From contig CAYTGL010000010.1 in the NCBI GenBank assembly GCA_964437335.1, positions 14,699-78,698 of the forward strand: 64,000 nt of DNA. The letters run 5' to 3'. The notes beneath the pieces are model-generated. The model did not search any database and was not told the origin of the DNA. It saw nothing but the letters and a program-made list of their open reading frames with translations. Positions 35,821-44,531 of the stretch are shown piece by piece (position 1 is the first letter of the stretch; every line of letters starts with the position of its first letter). The stretch is from JAITWN01 sp964437335. GTDB lineage: Bacteria; Pseudomonadota; Gammaproteobacteria; SZUA-140. Both the position numbers and the translations under genes were made by a program.

Positions 35821-37195
35821 AGCTGACCCTCGGATCGGCGATCGCGTAACAGAGATCCGCGATCAGGTAGCCGGCCAGCGTCAGCAGGCCGCTGATCAGC
35901 GTGATCGACAGCACCAGTTCGCGGTCGCGGCCCTTGACCGCCTCGACCGCAAGCTTGCCCATGCCCTCGATGCTGAAGATGGTCTCGACGATGACCGAGC
36001 CGCTGAGCAGGCTCGGCAGTAACGATGCCGACACGGTAATCAGCGGCAACAGGCTGTTGCGGAAGACATGACGCCACAGGACGTCGCGCTCGCCAACCCC
36101 TTTCGCCCGCGCGGTACGCGCATAATCCGACAGCAGATTTTCGAGTACCGCCGAGCGCGACAGCTTGGCGAGAAACGCGAAGCCGCCGTAGGACAGGCAG
36201 ATCACCGGCAGCGTCAGATGCCACAGCCGGTCGAGCAGAAAGCCGCGGATGAACTCGCCCTGGGCGAGATATCCGGCAAGGCCGATGCCGAGAAAGACGC
36301 CGATCAGCCCCATCGTGCCGACCTGCAGGCCCTTGAAGTCGGTGCGCGCGATCAGCACGAACACGCCCGCGCCGATCGCGGCGAGGAACAGCCGCAACGG
36401 CAGTGAAGCGGATTCCGGCAGCCCGCCGGCCATCAGCCAGCCGAGCGCGACCCCGAGCGCGGCCATCACGCCGATGCGCAGCATCGCCGGCGCGCGCAAG
36501 GCGAGCGCGGCCATCAGCAGCGCGCCGAGACCGGCGAGCGCGAACAACAGCGCGACGTCCCACAGATGGGCCCACTGCGGCAGGAAGGTCATGTCGATCG
36601 CGTCACGGCGGTTGATGCCGGCGGTCGGGAACCAGCGCCAGTACTGATCCGAGGCGAAAAAGCCGATCATCAGCACGCCGGCGAGCATCGTCGGCACCGA
36701 CCACATGCCGAGCAGCGCGACACCGGAGGTGACGTCGAAGCCGCGGCCGCGCTGGGTCGCCGCATAGACGCCGACGCTGATCGCGATGATGTAGATGACC
36801 GGGATCGAGATCACGTTAAGCAGCAGCGTGATCGGCAGCCGTTCCGCGATCAGGTCCATGACGGTGCGCCCGTAGCGGAAACTCATGCCGAGGTCCGAGC
36901 CCTTGAACAACGAGAAACCGGCGACCTTGCCGTCGTTGTCGAAAATAAAGCCCGCGGGCGAGACGTTGTTGAGCCAGCGCAGGTACTGGATCGGCGCCGG
37001 CTGGTCGAGTCCGTAGCGGCGGTTGTAATAGTCCTCGAGCGCCTTTTTCGCCTGCGGCTCGAGGTTCATCCCGTCGACGAGGCTCTGCGCGCTGATGCCG
37101 CCCGGCGATGCGGCCATGATCGTGAACACGACGATCGTGATCCCGAACAGCGTCGGGATCATCAACAGCAGGCGACGCAGGACGTAGGTATACAT
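35813..37195 (-). CDS. yejB: Peptide ABC transporter permease (YejB-like), enlarged
   Basis: A 460-residue permease of the DppB/YejB family. The N-terminal helix (YVLRRLLLMIPTLFGITIVVFTIM) and the C-terminal EAA loop (YARTARAKGVGERDVLWRHVFRNSLLPLIT) are normal. E. coli YejB has about 364 residues. The extra length sits around residues 210-330 as several hydrophobic segments (LFALAGLGALLMAALAL, GVMAALGVALGWLMAGG, RLFLAAIGAGVFVLIA, LIGVFLGIGLAGYLA), which would add about four transmembrane helices between the conserved core helices. Confidence 0.9.
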   Translation of the reverse strand: MYTYVLRRLLLMIPTLFGITIVVFTIMAASPGGISAQSLVDGMNLEPQAKKALEDYYNRRYGLDQPAPIQYLRWLNNVSPAGFIFDNDGKVAGFSLFKGSDLGMSFRYGRTVMDLIAERLPITLLLNVISIPVIYIIAISVGVYAATQRGRGFDVTSGVALLGMWSVPTMLAGVLMIGFFASDQYWRWFPTAGINRRDAIDMTFLPQWAHLWDVALLFALAGLGALLMAALALRAPAMLRIGVMAALGVALGWLMAGGLPESASLPLRLFLAAIGAGVFVLIARTDFKGLQVGTMGLIGVFLGIGLAGYLAQGEFIRGFLLDRLWHLTLPVICLSYGGFAFLAKLSRSAVLENLLSDYARTARAKGVGERDVLWRHVFRNSLLPLITVSASLLPSLLSGSVIVETIFSIEGMGKLAVEAVKGRDRELVLSITLISGLLTLAGYLIADLCYAIADPRVSYD

Positions 37196-37207
37196 CAGTC
37201 CCCGGGG

Positions 37208-39079
37208 TTATCGGGAATACTTTTGCAGCGGGCCCGGCACATAGATCTCGATTGGCACCCGGGTTATGTTGAGGCCGAGGTTCGTGTTCTCGAGGTTATG
37301 CATGCGCCGGTCAATGAAGGCGAGCGTCTTGCGCCGCATCAGGAAGGTGTACGGCTGGTCAGCGTAGAGCATGCGCTCGGCCTCCTGCCATAGCGGCATA
37401 CGCGCGGCCTCGTCGACCTCGGCGCGCGCCCGGTCGATCAGACTGTCGAACTCCGGGTTGCGATAATTGACGAAGTTGTCGCCGCCGGCCATGGTCTGGT
37501 TCGAATGAAACATCTGGAAGATGTCGACCTCGACGCCGCTGGTCCAGCCGAGCGTGATCGCGTCGAGGTCCTTGCGATTGATCAGGTCGAGCATCACCGA
37601 CCATTCGGTCGGCTTTGGGCGCAGCACGATGCCGACCCGCGCGTAGAGGTCGCGCAGGAACAGCACGATGCGCCGGGTGTCCTCGTTATCCTGGAAGTAC
37701 ACCAGTTCGAAGTCGAAGGGTTGGCCGTCCGGCCCCTGCAGCACGCCGTTGCCGCTGCGGTCCTCGAAGCCGGCCTCCTTCAGCAGCGCGAGCGCGCGGT
37801 CCGGGTCGAACGGATACGGCGTGTTCGCCGGATCGTGCTGCGGGCTGCGCGGGCTGAACGGACTGACCGCCGCCTCGGCGTACCCGAGCATGATCTCGTC
37901 GATGATGCGGGCCTGATCAGTCAGCAGCGTCATTGCCTGACGCACGCGGCGATCGGCGAAGCGGGTCGGCGCGCCGTTGCGCTCCTGGTTCCAGCCTATA
38001 TAGGAATAACCGGCGGTCGGCGCCATGTACTCGAAGTGATGGGTGCGCGCGCGAAATTCACGGTCGTCGAGCAGGCGCTGGTATTCCCGCGGGCTCGCGC
38101 CGTAGACATCGATCTCGCCGTTGCGAAACGTCGTCAGGCGCGCCGCGTCGTTTTCGATGACCCGCCACATGACCCGGTCGAACGGCGGCTCCACCGGCCC
38201 CCAGTAACGCGGGTTGCGCTCCAGCTCGACCCGGCCCTGGTCCGGCGTCCAGCCCCTCGGGTCCGGCAGCCGGTACGGGCCGGAGCCGAACAGCAGGCCG
38301 CGCGACTGGTTGAAGGCCTCGGGGTCCGCCAGGTAGGGCTCGTAGAAGTGGCGGGCGAAGATGCTCATGCTCCCGGCAAGCTGGAGGCTGTTGAAATAGG
38401 GTTCCTTGAAGCGAAAGGCGACTTCGAAGGGGCCGACGGCGGTCACGGACTCGACCTTCTCGAGATAGGCGCGGTCGCGCGGCGCGGCGATCGTGTCGTT
38501 CATGATGAACGCGAAGGTGAAGGCGACGTCTTCGGCAGTCAGTGGCGCGCCGTCGGAGAAGGTCACGTCCTGGCGCAGCGTGAACGTGATCGTCAGGCCG
38601 TCTTCGCTGTAGCGCCAGTCGCGCGCGATCAGGCCCTCCCATTCGAGGGTGTCGGGATTGCGCAGCAGCAAGGACTCGAGGACATAGGATTGCACCTCGG
38701 AGGCGTAGGCGTCGGTCGAGATCGTCGGCGTGATCGTCTTGAGCCCGGTGCCGAAGGCGAGGGCCAGCGCGTCGCCGGTCTGGAAGTCGTCGTGCTGGCT
38801 GGCGTCCCAGGCGCGCCGGAAGGCGCCGGGGATGTCGTCGTCCCCGGCATCTGTCCCGGGACCCGAGACGGCGACGCCGTCGCGCAGGCGCCGTTCGATG
38901 GTCTGCATCGCCCCGCGCAGCGTGCGCAGGTCCTGGGCCTGCTCGCCCATGACACGGGTCATCTGCTCCATCTTGCCCCACTGCCGATCGACCTGGTACA
39001 TGACCAGCAGCAGCACCAGCAGCAGGATCGACAGCGCGGACAGCAGGACGAAGTCTTTTGCGGTGAAGCGTTTTTCCAT
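37208..39079 (-). CDS. yejA: Membrane-anchored family 5 solute-binding protein of the YejA-like transporter
   Basis: A 623-residue protein. Residues 8-28 form one transmembrane helix (DFVLLSALSILLLVLLLVMY) without a signal-peptidase site. A heptad-like segment follows (KMEQMTRVMGEQAQDLRTLR and on to about residue 65), then a full extracellular solute-binding family 5 domain (FTLRQDVTFSDGAPLTAEDV, NPRYWG, RVRQAMTLLTD). So it seems tethered to the inner membrane by an uncleaved helix plus coiled coil rather than free in the periplasm as E. coli YejA is. ATG 39079 is preferred because the anchor begins there. First gene of the yejABEF-like run. Confidence 0.87.
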   Translation of the reverse strand: MEKRFTAKDFVLLSALSILLLVLLLVMYQVDRQWGKMEQMTRVMGEQAQDLRTLRGAMQTIERRLRDGVAVSGPGTDAGDDDIPGAFRRAWDASQHDDFQTGDALALAFGTGLKTITPTISTDAYASEVQSYVLESLLLRNPDTLEWEGLIARDWRYSEDGLTITFTLRQDVTFSDGAPLTAEDVAFTFAFIMNDTIAAPRDRAYLEKVESVTAVGPFEVAFRFKEPYFNSLQLAGSMSIFARHFYEPYLADPEAFNQSRGLLFGSGPYRLPDPRGWTPDQGRVELERNPRYWGPVEPPFDRVMWRVIENDAARLTTFRNGEIDVYGASPREYQRLLDDREFRARTHHFEYMAPTAGYSYIGWNQERNGAPTRFADRRVRQAMTLLTDQARIIDEIMLGYAEAAVSPFSPRSPQHDPANTPYPFDPDRALALLKEAGFEDRSGNGVLQGPDGQPFDFELVYFQDNEDTRRIVLFLRDLYARVGIVLRPKPTEWSVMLDLINRKDLDAITLGWTSGVEVDIFQMFHSNQTMAGGDNFVNYRNPEFDSLIDRARAEVDEAARMPLWQEAERMLYADQPYTFLMRRKTLAFIDRRMHNLENTNLGLNITRVPIEIYVPGPLQKYSR

Positions 39080-39304
39080 GTTGAACCGGCTATCCCCGGC
39101 GGGTTCCGCCGACGTTACCAACTCCCCCCGTGTGGCACAAGCGCGCAGTTTAACAGCATTATTTCATTCTGACCCGTCCCCGTGGGGCAGGTTCAGCCAT
39201 GCGCGCCGCGATCGGCGACCGTGCGCTGCGCGGACACGAAGCCCCTGGCTCAGGCGACGCTGTCCTCGTCCAGCAGGGGCGGGTGGTTCGGTTCCGGGCA
39301 CATG

Positions 39305-39345
39305 ACAAAATCCTACCAGACCGCCGGCTTGGCGGCAGCCTGGTA
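39305..39345 (-). terminator. Possible terminator of the asparagine-synthetase-like gene
   Basis: A hairpin with arms TACCAG (39314-39319) and CTGGTA (39340-39345) and an inner CCGCC/GGCGG stem. On the minus strand it is followed by GGATTTTG. It lies 14 bases after the stop codon at 39359. The T-run is short. The rest of 39080-39313 shows no gene; a fragment TTCTGACCCGTCCCC (39169-39183) recalls the palindrome family. Confidence 0.45.
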
Positions 39346-39358
39346 AGCGGATCTCACG

Positions 39359-41194
39359 TTACTTCCGCACGAAGGCGTCGTGCCAGTGCTTCAGGACGAG
39401 CGCGCGCATCAACACCTGGTGCGCCGGCACATCCCGGCGCGCGGCCTTGGCCAGCCGCCGCGTAGCCGCGAGCCGCGGCGAGACCCGGTACAGCGCGGAC
39501 TTCGCGCGCGCACGAAGCGCGCTCGCGAATGGCCCACGCTGCAGCGGCTCCTTGCGCCGCGCCACCGCCTGGTCAAGCAGCGCGCGAACGGCCTCGCGGT
39601 CCAGCAGATCCCAGATGCCGGAGGCGGTGTCGGACAGTTCAGCGAGGGCATAACGGCGCACCGGGGTGTCGGCGGCGAGCAGCTCGTTCCAGTCCTCCAA
39701 GTTGGTCCGGCTCGCATAGTCGATGCCGGCCAGTTCCGGGTAGCGCCACCTGACCGTGTGATACAGCAGCGCTTTGTCGTCGCGGCAGGGCTTTGGCAGA
39801 TGCTCGATCAGATCGAGGATCGCATTGTCCATCAGCGGCGAACGGTGGTCCATCAGCGCCTGCTTGTAGTAGGCGGCGGTGCCGCTGAGGCGCTGATAGC
39901 GGTCGTGGAAGTAGGCGCGATGCGTGAAGTCGTTCGGGTCGAGTGCGGCGGCTTCTTCCACGAGGCCGTCCATGATCGGATCCGCGGCCTCCGCCAGGGC
40001 ACGCCAGTGGTCCGGCCTGACGACGCGCCGCAGGACCTCGTTGTCTCGGAAGCGGCGCAGGCCGAGTTTCGCCAGCGCGCCTTGCGCGCTGTACTCCCGT
40101 TCCGCGAAGCCGAAGCTCTGTTCGCCGCGCAGCAGGATGCGGTAGCCGCGCGCGTACAGCTGTTCCGTGATGGCGAACTTGTCCGGGTGCAGCGCCGCCG
40201 CCTCGCTCATCCCGTCCAGCAGATAATTCACCCGCCGGAAGGCGTCGCCATACGCGGTGAAGCCGGTGAGCTCGGTCTGGATCACCTCGTGATCGATGTT
40301 CAGCCTCGCCGCGAGCTGCCGCGCGATGCTTATATCCGCCCCGGCGCGCCCGGGCGCGCAGCCCCAGGTGACTGCGTGGAGGCGCCGCCCGTCGCGACGC
40401 AGGGCATGATAAGCGGCGCCCAGAATGGCGCGCGAATCCACTCCGCCGCTGAGCAGCAGCACGGTCCGGTCGGGGTCGTCCAGCTCGCGCGCGACCGCGG
40501 CATCGATGCGCGCACCGGCTTCCTGCGCATAGTCACCGAGCGACCTGTCGTGTTCCTGCGCGCCGGGACGGAAACGCCAATACTGCGCGGGGACACAGCG
40601 GCCGTCGGCGACGGCGAGTTCCGCACCTCCCGGCAAGCGGCGGATCGCGCGGAAGAAAGTCTGCTCTGAAAGCAGGTAACCGCTGGCGAGATAGGTGGCG
40701 AGCGCGGCCAGGTCGAACGCCGTGTGGTCCGGCAGGAATTCCAGCAGCGGCTTCACCTCCGGTGCGAACAGCAGCAGCCCCTCGTGGGCCGTGTAGAATA
40801 CCGGCTGGGAGCCCTGTCGGTCGGCGATGATGACCGTCTTCTTCCCGGCGGCGGAGTGCAGCACGGCGGAGAACGATCCGCTGGCGGCGTGGAGGCGCGC
40901 CTTGCTGTTGTCCCACGAGTCGCCGGCGACGACCTCGCCGTGCGGCCGCCCGGCGATGAAGGCGCGCAGGCGATGCGGCGCCGGATCATCCGCGGCCGGC
41001 CAGGCGGTGGCGTGGTGGTGCGGGAAGCCGATGCGGCCGAGGGCGAGGCCGGCGCGGTCGTCGAAGAAGGACTCGGCGACATAGCCGTCGTAGTGGTGCA
41101 GACGCACCGCCATGCGGCCCAGCCATGATTCCAGAAACTCGCGCGTCACCGGCCGGCGCGGATCGATGCGCACGACGCCGAAGAGACCGGGCAT
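39359..41194 (-). CDS. Asparagine-synthetase-like protein lacking the glutaminase cysteine
   Basis: A 611-residue protein with the two-domain AsnB plan. The N-terminal Ntn-like domain starts MPGLFG instead of MCGIxG, so the catalytic Cys of the glutaminase is replaced by Pro. The C-terminal synthetase domain keeps the PPi loop LLLSGGVDSRAILG and HEVIQTELTGFTAY. Such enzymes would need ammonia or an amine rather than glutamine, or may form another amide bond, as beta-lactam synthetases and lasso-peptide cyclases do with the same fold. No precursor peptide or transglutaminase-like protease was found nearby. Divergent from a methyltransferase gene across 256 bases. Confidence 0.82.
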   Translation of the reverse strand: MPGLFGVVRIDPRRPVTREFLESWLGRMAVRLHHYDGYVAESFFDDRAGLALGRIGFPHHHATAWPAADDPAPHRLRAFIAGRPHGEVVAGDSWDNSKARLHAASGSFSAVLHSAAGKKTVIIADRQGSQPVFYTAHEGLLLFAPEVKPLLEFLPDHTAFDLAALATYLASGYLLSEQTFFRAIRRLPGGAELAVADGRCVPAQYWRFRPGAQEHDRSLGDYAQEAGARIDAAVARELDDPDRTVLLLSGGVDSRAILGAAYHALRRDGRRLHAVTWGCAPGRAGADISIARQLAARLNIDHEVIQTELTGFTAYGDAFRRVNYLLDGMSEAAALHPDKFAITEQLYARGYRILLRGEQSFGFAEREYSAQGALAKLGLRRFRDNEVLRRVVRPDHWRALAEAADPIMDGLVEEAAALDPNDFTHRAYFHDRYQRLSGTAAYYKQALMDHRSPLMDNAILDLIEHLPKPCRDDKALLYHTVRWRYPELAGIDYASRTNLEDWNELLAADTPVRRYALAELSDTASGIWDLLDREAVRALLDQAVARRKEPLQRGPFASALRARAKSALYRVSPRLAATRRLAKAARRDVPAHQVLMRALVLKHWHDAFVRK

Positions 41195-41450
41195 CGAAGT
41201 TAGCTCGTTGTCAGCATGGAAGGGGTTGTCCGATATCCGCTCGCGTCCCGTCCCCGCCTGGGCAGCGGCGGGGCGAGGCCGGGGAAGGTGGCTGCCGGCC
41301 CGCCGGTCCCTCCTGGATAGTTGCGCGGCGCCTGCCCTGCGGTTATACCAGCAAGCGGCCCCGATTGTCACGGCGCGGTCGTTGCGGCCGCGCCGGCGCC
41401 GGGCCGATAAGCTGTGGCAGGGCGTTCACATCCAATCCCGGGCAACTCCG

Positions 41451-42299
41451 ATGACACAGTGGGACGATCAGGCTTTACAGGCACGCATCAAGCTGGCGGG
41501 CAAGGAGCGCTATGCCGCCGGCTCTCCCGACACCAGCGAGCTCGCCGTGTATCGCGCCGCGCTCACGCGCGCGCTGCAGGGCGAGACGCAGGATAAGAGC
41601 GTGCTGATTCTCGGCATGACGCCGGAGCTGCGCCAGCTTGCCGCCGGCCTTGGCTGCGCAACCGTCTGCGTGGATATTCATCCCCGCTCCATCGCGCTGT
41701 ACCGTGACTGGCTTGCCCCGGAGCAGCGGTGCCGGGAGACGGTTATCCAGGGCGACTGGCTGCAGCTCCCGCGCTTCCTGTCGCAACCGTTTGACGCCAT
41801 CCTTGGCGACGGCCTGTTCGGCAACCTGCTCACCCTCGAGGCGCATCGCCGCTTGCTGGACAACATGCGGCAGTGCCTCTCGCCGGGCGGAGCGGTGATC
41901 CAGCGCAACATCTTCATCCCGCATGACTTCGACCCGCGCGACCATGCCGCCGCCGCCCTGTTGCGCGCCTTCCGCGCCGGCGCGATCGGCGAAGAGGAAT
42001 TCGGCTTCGGCATGCGCATCTGGGGCTGCTTCGACATGGCCTACAATCCCGATACCCTGTTGCTCGACAACGGTCAGGTGTACGCCATCTTCCGGCGTTG
42101 GCTGGACAGCGGTATGCTCGCGCCGGCTGAATACGCGCTGATTCATCGCTATTACTTCGCGGGCCGCAACCTAATCCCCGGCGAGTCGCTATGGGAACGC
42201 CTGCTCGCGGAGACCGGCTTCCGCTTCGAGCGCCAGCCCCTCGCCGGCCGGCAATGGTACCGCTATTACCCCATCTATTACTGCCAGCGCGACGATTGA
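41451..42299 (+). CDS. SAM-dependent methyltransferase of unknown substrate
   Basis: A 282-residue protein with a class I SAM fold: motif I region SVLILGMTPELRQLAAGLG (a less usual glycine pattern), acidic motif II CVDIHPRSIALYRDW, DAILGDGLFGNLL, and LSPGGAVIQRNIF. The C-terminal 120 residues are rich in aromatic residues and have no family I can name. It lies head-to-head with the asparagine-synthetase-like gene and may act in the same pathway. A 6-bp hairpin TCGCGC/GCGCGA (42345-42362) lies 45 bases behind the stop. Confidence 0.75.
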   Translation: MTQWDDQALQARIKLAGKERYAAGSPDTSELAVYRAALTRALQGETQDKSVLILGMTPELRQLAAGLGCATVCVDIHPRSIALYRDWLAPEQRCRETVIQGDWLQLPRFLSQPFDAILGDGLFGNLLTLEAHRRLLDNMRQCLSPGGAVIQRNIFIPHDFDPRDHAAAALLRAFRAGAIGEEEFGFGMRIWGCFDMAYNPDTLLLDNGQVYAIFRRWLDSGMLAPAEYALIHRYYFAGRNLIPGESLWERLLAETGFRFERQPLAGRQWYRYYPIYYCQRDD

Positions 42300-42632
42300 C
42301 GCAGGAGCAGCGCAGGGCGGTCGCCGACTACCACGTCGGGTTGTTCGCGCAATAAAGCGCGACCTACGACGTCGACAAGATCCGCTGGCAGGGAAGCCAA
42401 TCCCGATCGCGGCGCTGGCCCGGGTGTCCGTGAGTGTTTCGGAGTGATGGCCATATCCTCATGATTTGCGCCTTCGCGGTGCGCACACGACCGACATGGT
42501 GCGGCTGATTCCTTTTCGGGGCCGCCCTCTCTGTAATTAGTCTTGTAATTTCAACATCTTGCGGTTTGGCATATATCCTGCTGTCGCTCTTGTCGGTAAG
42601 CCCTTCATTGACGAGATCGAGGAGCGGAATAT
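42300..42632 (+). other. Non-coding region upstream of the amidase
   Basis: No gene was found in these 333 bases. They hold the small hairpin at 42345-42362 and, nearer the amidase, the sigma-54-type promoter at 42567-42582 listed separately. Confidence 0.5.
42567..42582 (+). promoter_or_regulatory. Sigma-54-type promoter of the amidase gene
   Basis: TGGCATATATCCTGCT fits the -24/-12 pattern TGGCAC-N5-TTGC(A/T), with the invariant GG and GC at the right distance (10 bases between). It starts 66 bases before the amidase ATG. Activator sites upstream were not identified. Confidence 0.5.
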
Positions 42633-43682
42633 ATGAGACACGGAGATATTTCGAGCAGCAAGGACACCGTCGGCGTCGCGGTCGTCAACTACAAGATGCC
42701 GCGCCTGCACACCCAGGCGGAGGTGCTCGACAACGCGCGCAAGATCGCCGAGATGATCGTCGGCATGAAGGTCGGACTGCCCGGCATGGACCTGGTGGTC
42801 TTTCCGGAATACAGCACGATGGGCATCATGTACGATCGCGACGAGATGATGGCCACCGCGACGAGCGTCCCGGGTCCCGAGACCAGGATCTTCGGCGAGG
42901 CCTGCCGGGTCGCCAATACCTGGGGCATATTCTCGCTGACCGGCGAACGCCATGAGGAGCATCCCGACAAGTCGCCGTACAACACCCTCGTGCTGATCAA
43001 CAACAAGGGCGAGGTCGTGCAGAAGTACCGCAAGTGCCTGCCGTGGTGTCCGATCGAAGGCTGGTATCCCGGGGACCGCACTTACGTGTCCGAAGGACCC
43101 AAGGGCATGAAGATCAGCCTGATTATCTGCGACGACGGCAATTATCCGGAGATCTGGCGCGACTGCGCGATGAAGGGCGCCGAGCTGATCGTGCGCTGCC
43201 AGGGCTATATGTATCCGGCCAAGGATCAGCAGGTGCTGATGGCGAAGGCGATGGCCTGGGCCAACAACAGCTACGTCGCGGTCGCGAACGCAACGGGATT
43301 CGACGGCGTCTATTCCTACTTCGGCCATTCCTCGATCATCGGCTTCGACGGCCGGACGCTCGGCGAATGCGGCGAGGAGGAGATGGGCATCCAGTATGCG
43401 CAGCTTTCGGTGTCTGCGATCCGCGACGCGCGCGCGAACGACCAGTCGCAGAACCATTTGTTCAAGCTGCTGCACCGCGGCTATACCGGCATCTACAATT
43501 CCGGCGACGGCGAGAAGGGTATCGCCGCCTGCCCGTTCGAGTTCTACCGAACCTGGGTGACCAGCGCATCGACGGCGCAGAAGAATGTCGAGGCGCTGAC
43601 CCGCGCGACGATCGGCGTGACCGAATGCCCGGTCGGGGGTCTACCCGACAAGGAGACCGAAAAGACCGTCAGCGTCAGTTGA
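42633..43682 (+). CDS. amiE: Aliphatic amidase
   Basis: A 349-residue cytosolic nitrilase-superfamily enzyme hydrolysing short aliphatic amides to acid and ammonia. It is strikingly similar to Pseudomonas aeruginosa AmiE as I remember it, beginning with the same MRHGDISSS. The catalytic set is intact: Glu59 in VFPEYS, the Lys in VQKYRK, and Cys in LIICDDGNYPE. The paralogous formamidase AmiF is less likely because of this N-terminus and length. No amide transporter, AmiC/AmiR regulator or urea gene is adjacent, so it appears as a single gene with a sigma-54-type promoter, which suggests nitrogen scavenging. GAGGAGCGG lies just upstream of the start. Confidence 0.95.
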   Translation: MRHGDISSSKDTVGVAVVNYKMPRLHTQAEVLDNARKIAEMIVGMKVGLPGMDLVVFPEYSTMGIMYDRDEMMATATSVPGPETRIFGEACRVANTWGIFSLTGERHEEHPDKSPYNTLVLINNKGEVVQKYRKCLPWCPIEGWYPGDRTYVSEGPKGMKISLIICDDGNYPEIWRDCAMKGAELIVRCQGYMYPAKDQQVLMAKAMAWANNSYVAVANATGFDGVYSYFGHSSIIGFDGRTLGECGEEEMGIQYAQLSVSAIRDARANDQSQNHLFKLLHRGYTGIYNSGDGEKGIAACPFEFYRTWVTSASTAQKNVEALTRATIGVTECPVGGLPDKETEKTVSVS

Positions 43683-43877
43683 GTATCGGGGGCAGTATAC
43701 GTAATTAGGTTGCGGAACAGGCGGACCCCTCTACTCTCAAGCGCGTAGTACCCTGCCCAACAGGCTCGGCCCTGTTCCCTGCCTTGCTTTACCCGCTATT
43801 TTCAGCTTCATTTAAGGCTCATGCTCTAATATGGCCCTGTCGCTCAAGGCAAGTCCATATCAATCGAGGAGTCTGCA

Positions 43878-44192
43878 ATGAAAACCGCTTACGCTGTCAT
43901 CCTGTCCGCAATGCTGTTCGGTGTTACTGCCCTGTCCCATGCCGATGATGACATCGGTCCGGATCAGGCCATCAAACTGATCGAAGCGGGTACCATCAAA
44001 TCTTTTGATGAACTCAACAAGGCTGTACTTGCGCTGCATCCCGGCGGCACGATCGGCGAAACCGAACTGGATCATGAACATGGCCGCTATGTTTATCAGG
44101 TGGAACTGCGCGTCGGAACACCCTCGGAGGAATGGGATGTCGAGCTCGATGCGACCACCGGCGAAGTTCTGTCGAACCGTCGTGACGACTGA
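43878..44192 (+). CDS. Secreted PepSY-domain protein (first of pair)
   Basis: A 104-residue protein with a signal peptide (AVILSAMLFGVTALSHADD) and one PepSY domain: an N-terminal helix (IGPDQAIKLIEAGTIKSFDELNK) and strands YVYQVELRVG and EWDVELDATTGEVLSNRRDD. PepSY modules in the periplasm are thought to inhibit peptidases or to sense. It heads an operon with a second PepSY-like gene and a two-component system. TAATAT at 43827-43832 is a candidate -10. GAGGAG lies at the right distance before the ATG. Confidence 0.85.
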   Translation: MKTAYAVILSAMLFGVTALSHADDDIGPDQAIKLIEAGTIKSFDELNKAVLALHPGGTIGETELDHEHGRYVYQVELRVGTPSEEWDVELDATTGEVLSNRRDD

Positions 44193-44204
44193 GATCCCGC
44201 GCGG

Positions 44205-44531
44205 ATGAGTCGCTTGGCCTTACTCACAGGCAGACGCATCTGCACAAGTCTGGCCGCGCTCGTTCTGGCAGCGAGCGCGGCCGTGGCTGCGGATATATCC
44301 CAGGAGACTGCACGTGAACTGCGCAATGCCGGCGCCATCCTGGCGCTGGAAAGCATTCTGGACAAGGTGCGCGAACGTTACCCTGAGGCCAGATTACTGG
44401 AAGCAGACCTGGAAAAAGACGATGGCATCTATATTTACGAATTGGAGATACTGACCCGGGAAGGCCAGGTGCGTGAACTGGAAGTTGATGCCTCCAGGGC
44501 CAGGATTCTCGATGACGAAGAAGAAGACTGA
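44205..44531 (+). CDS. Secreted PepSY-like protein (second of pair)
   Basis: A 108-residue protein with a signal peptide (CTSLAALVLAASAAVAAD) and a PepSY-like fold (LESILDKVRERYPEARLLEADLEKDDGIYIYELEI, LEVDASRARILDDEEED). It differs from its neighbour in length and sequence but keeps the same helix-then-strands order and an acidic tail. The stop codon shares one base with the ATG of the response regulator (TGATG), so it is part of the same operon and probably feeds a periplasmic signal to the kinase. Confidence 0.83.
   Translation: MSRLALLTGRRICTSLAALVLAASAAVAADISQETARELRNAGAILALESILDKVRERYPEARLLEADLEKDDGIYIYELEILTREGQVRELEVDASRARILDDEEED

Noticed and set aside
39359..42299. Lasso-peptide or RiPP cluster
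   Set aside because: An AsnB-like fold alone is not enough: no PqqD-like RRE, no transglutaminase-like protease and no precursor peptide were found in the flanks.
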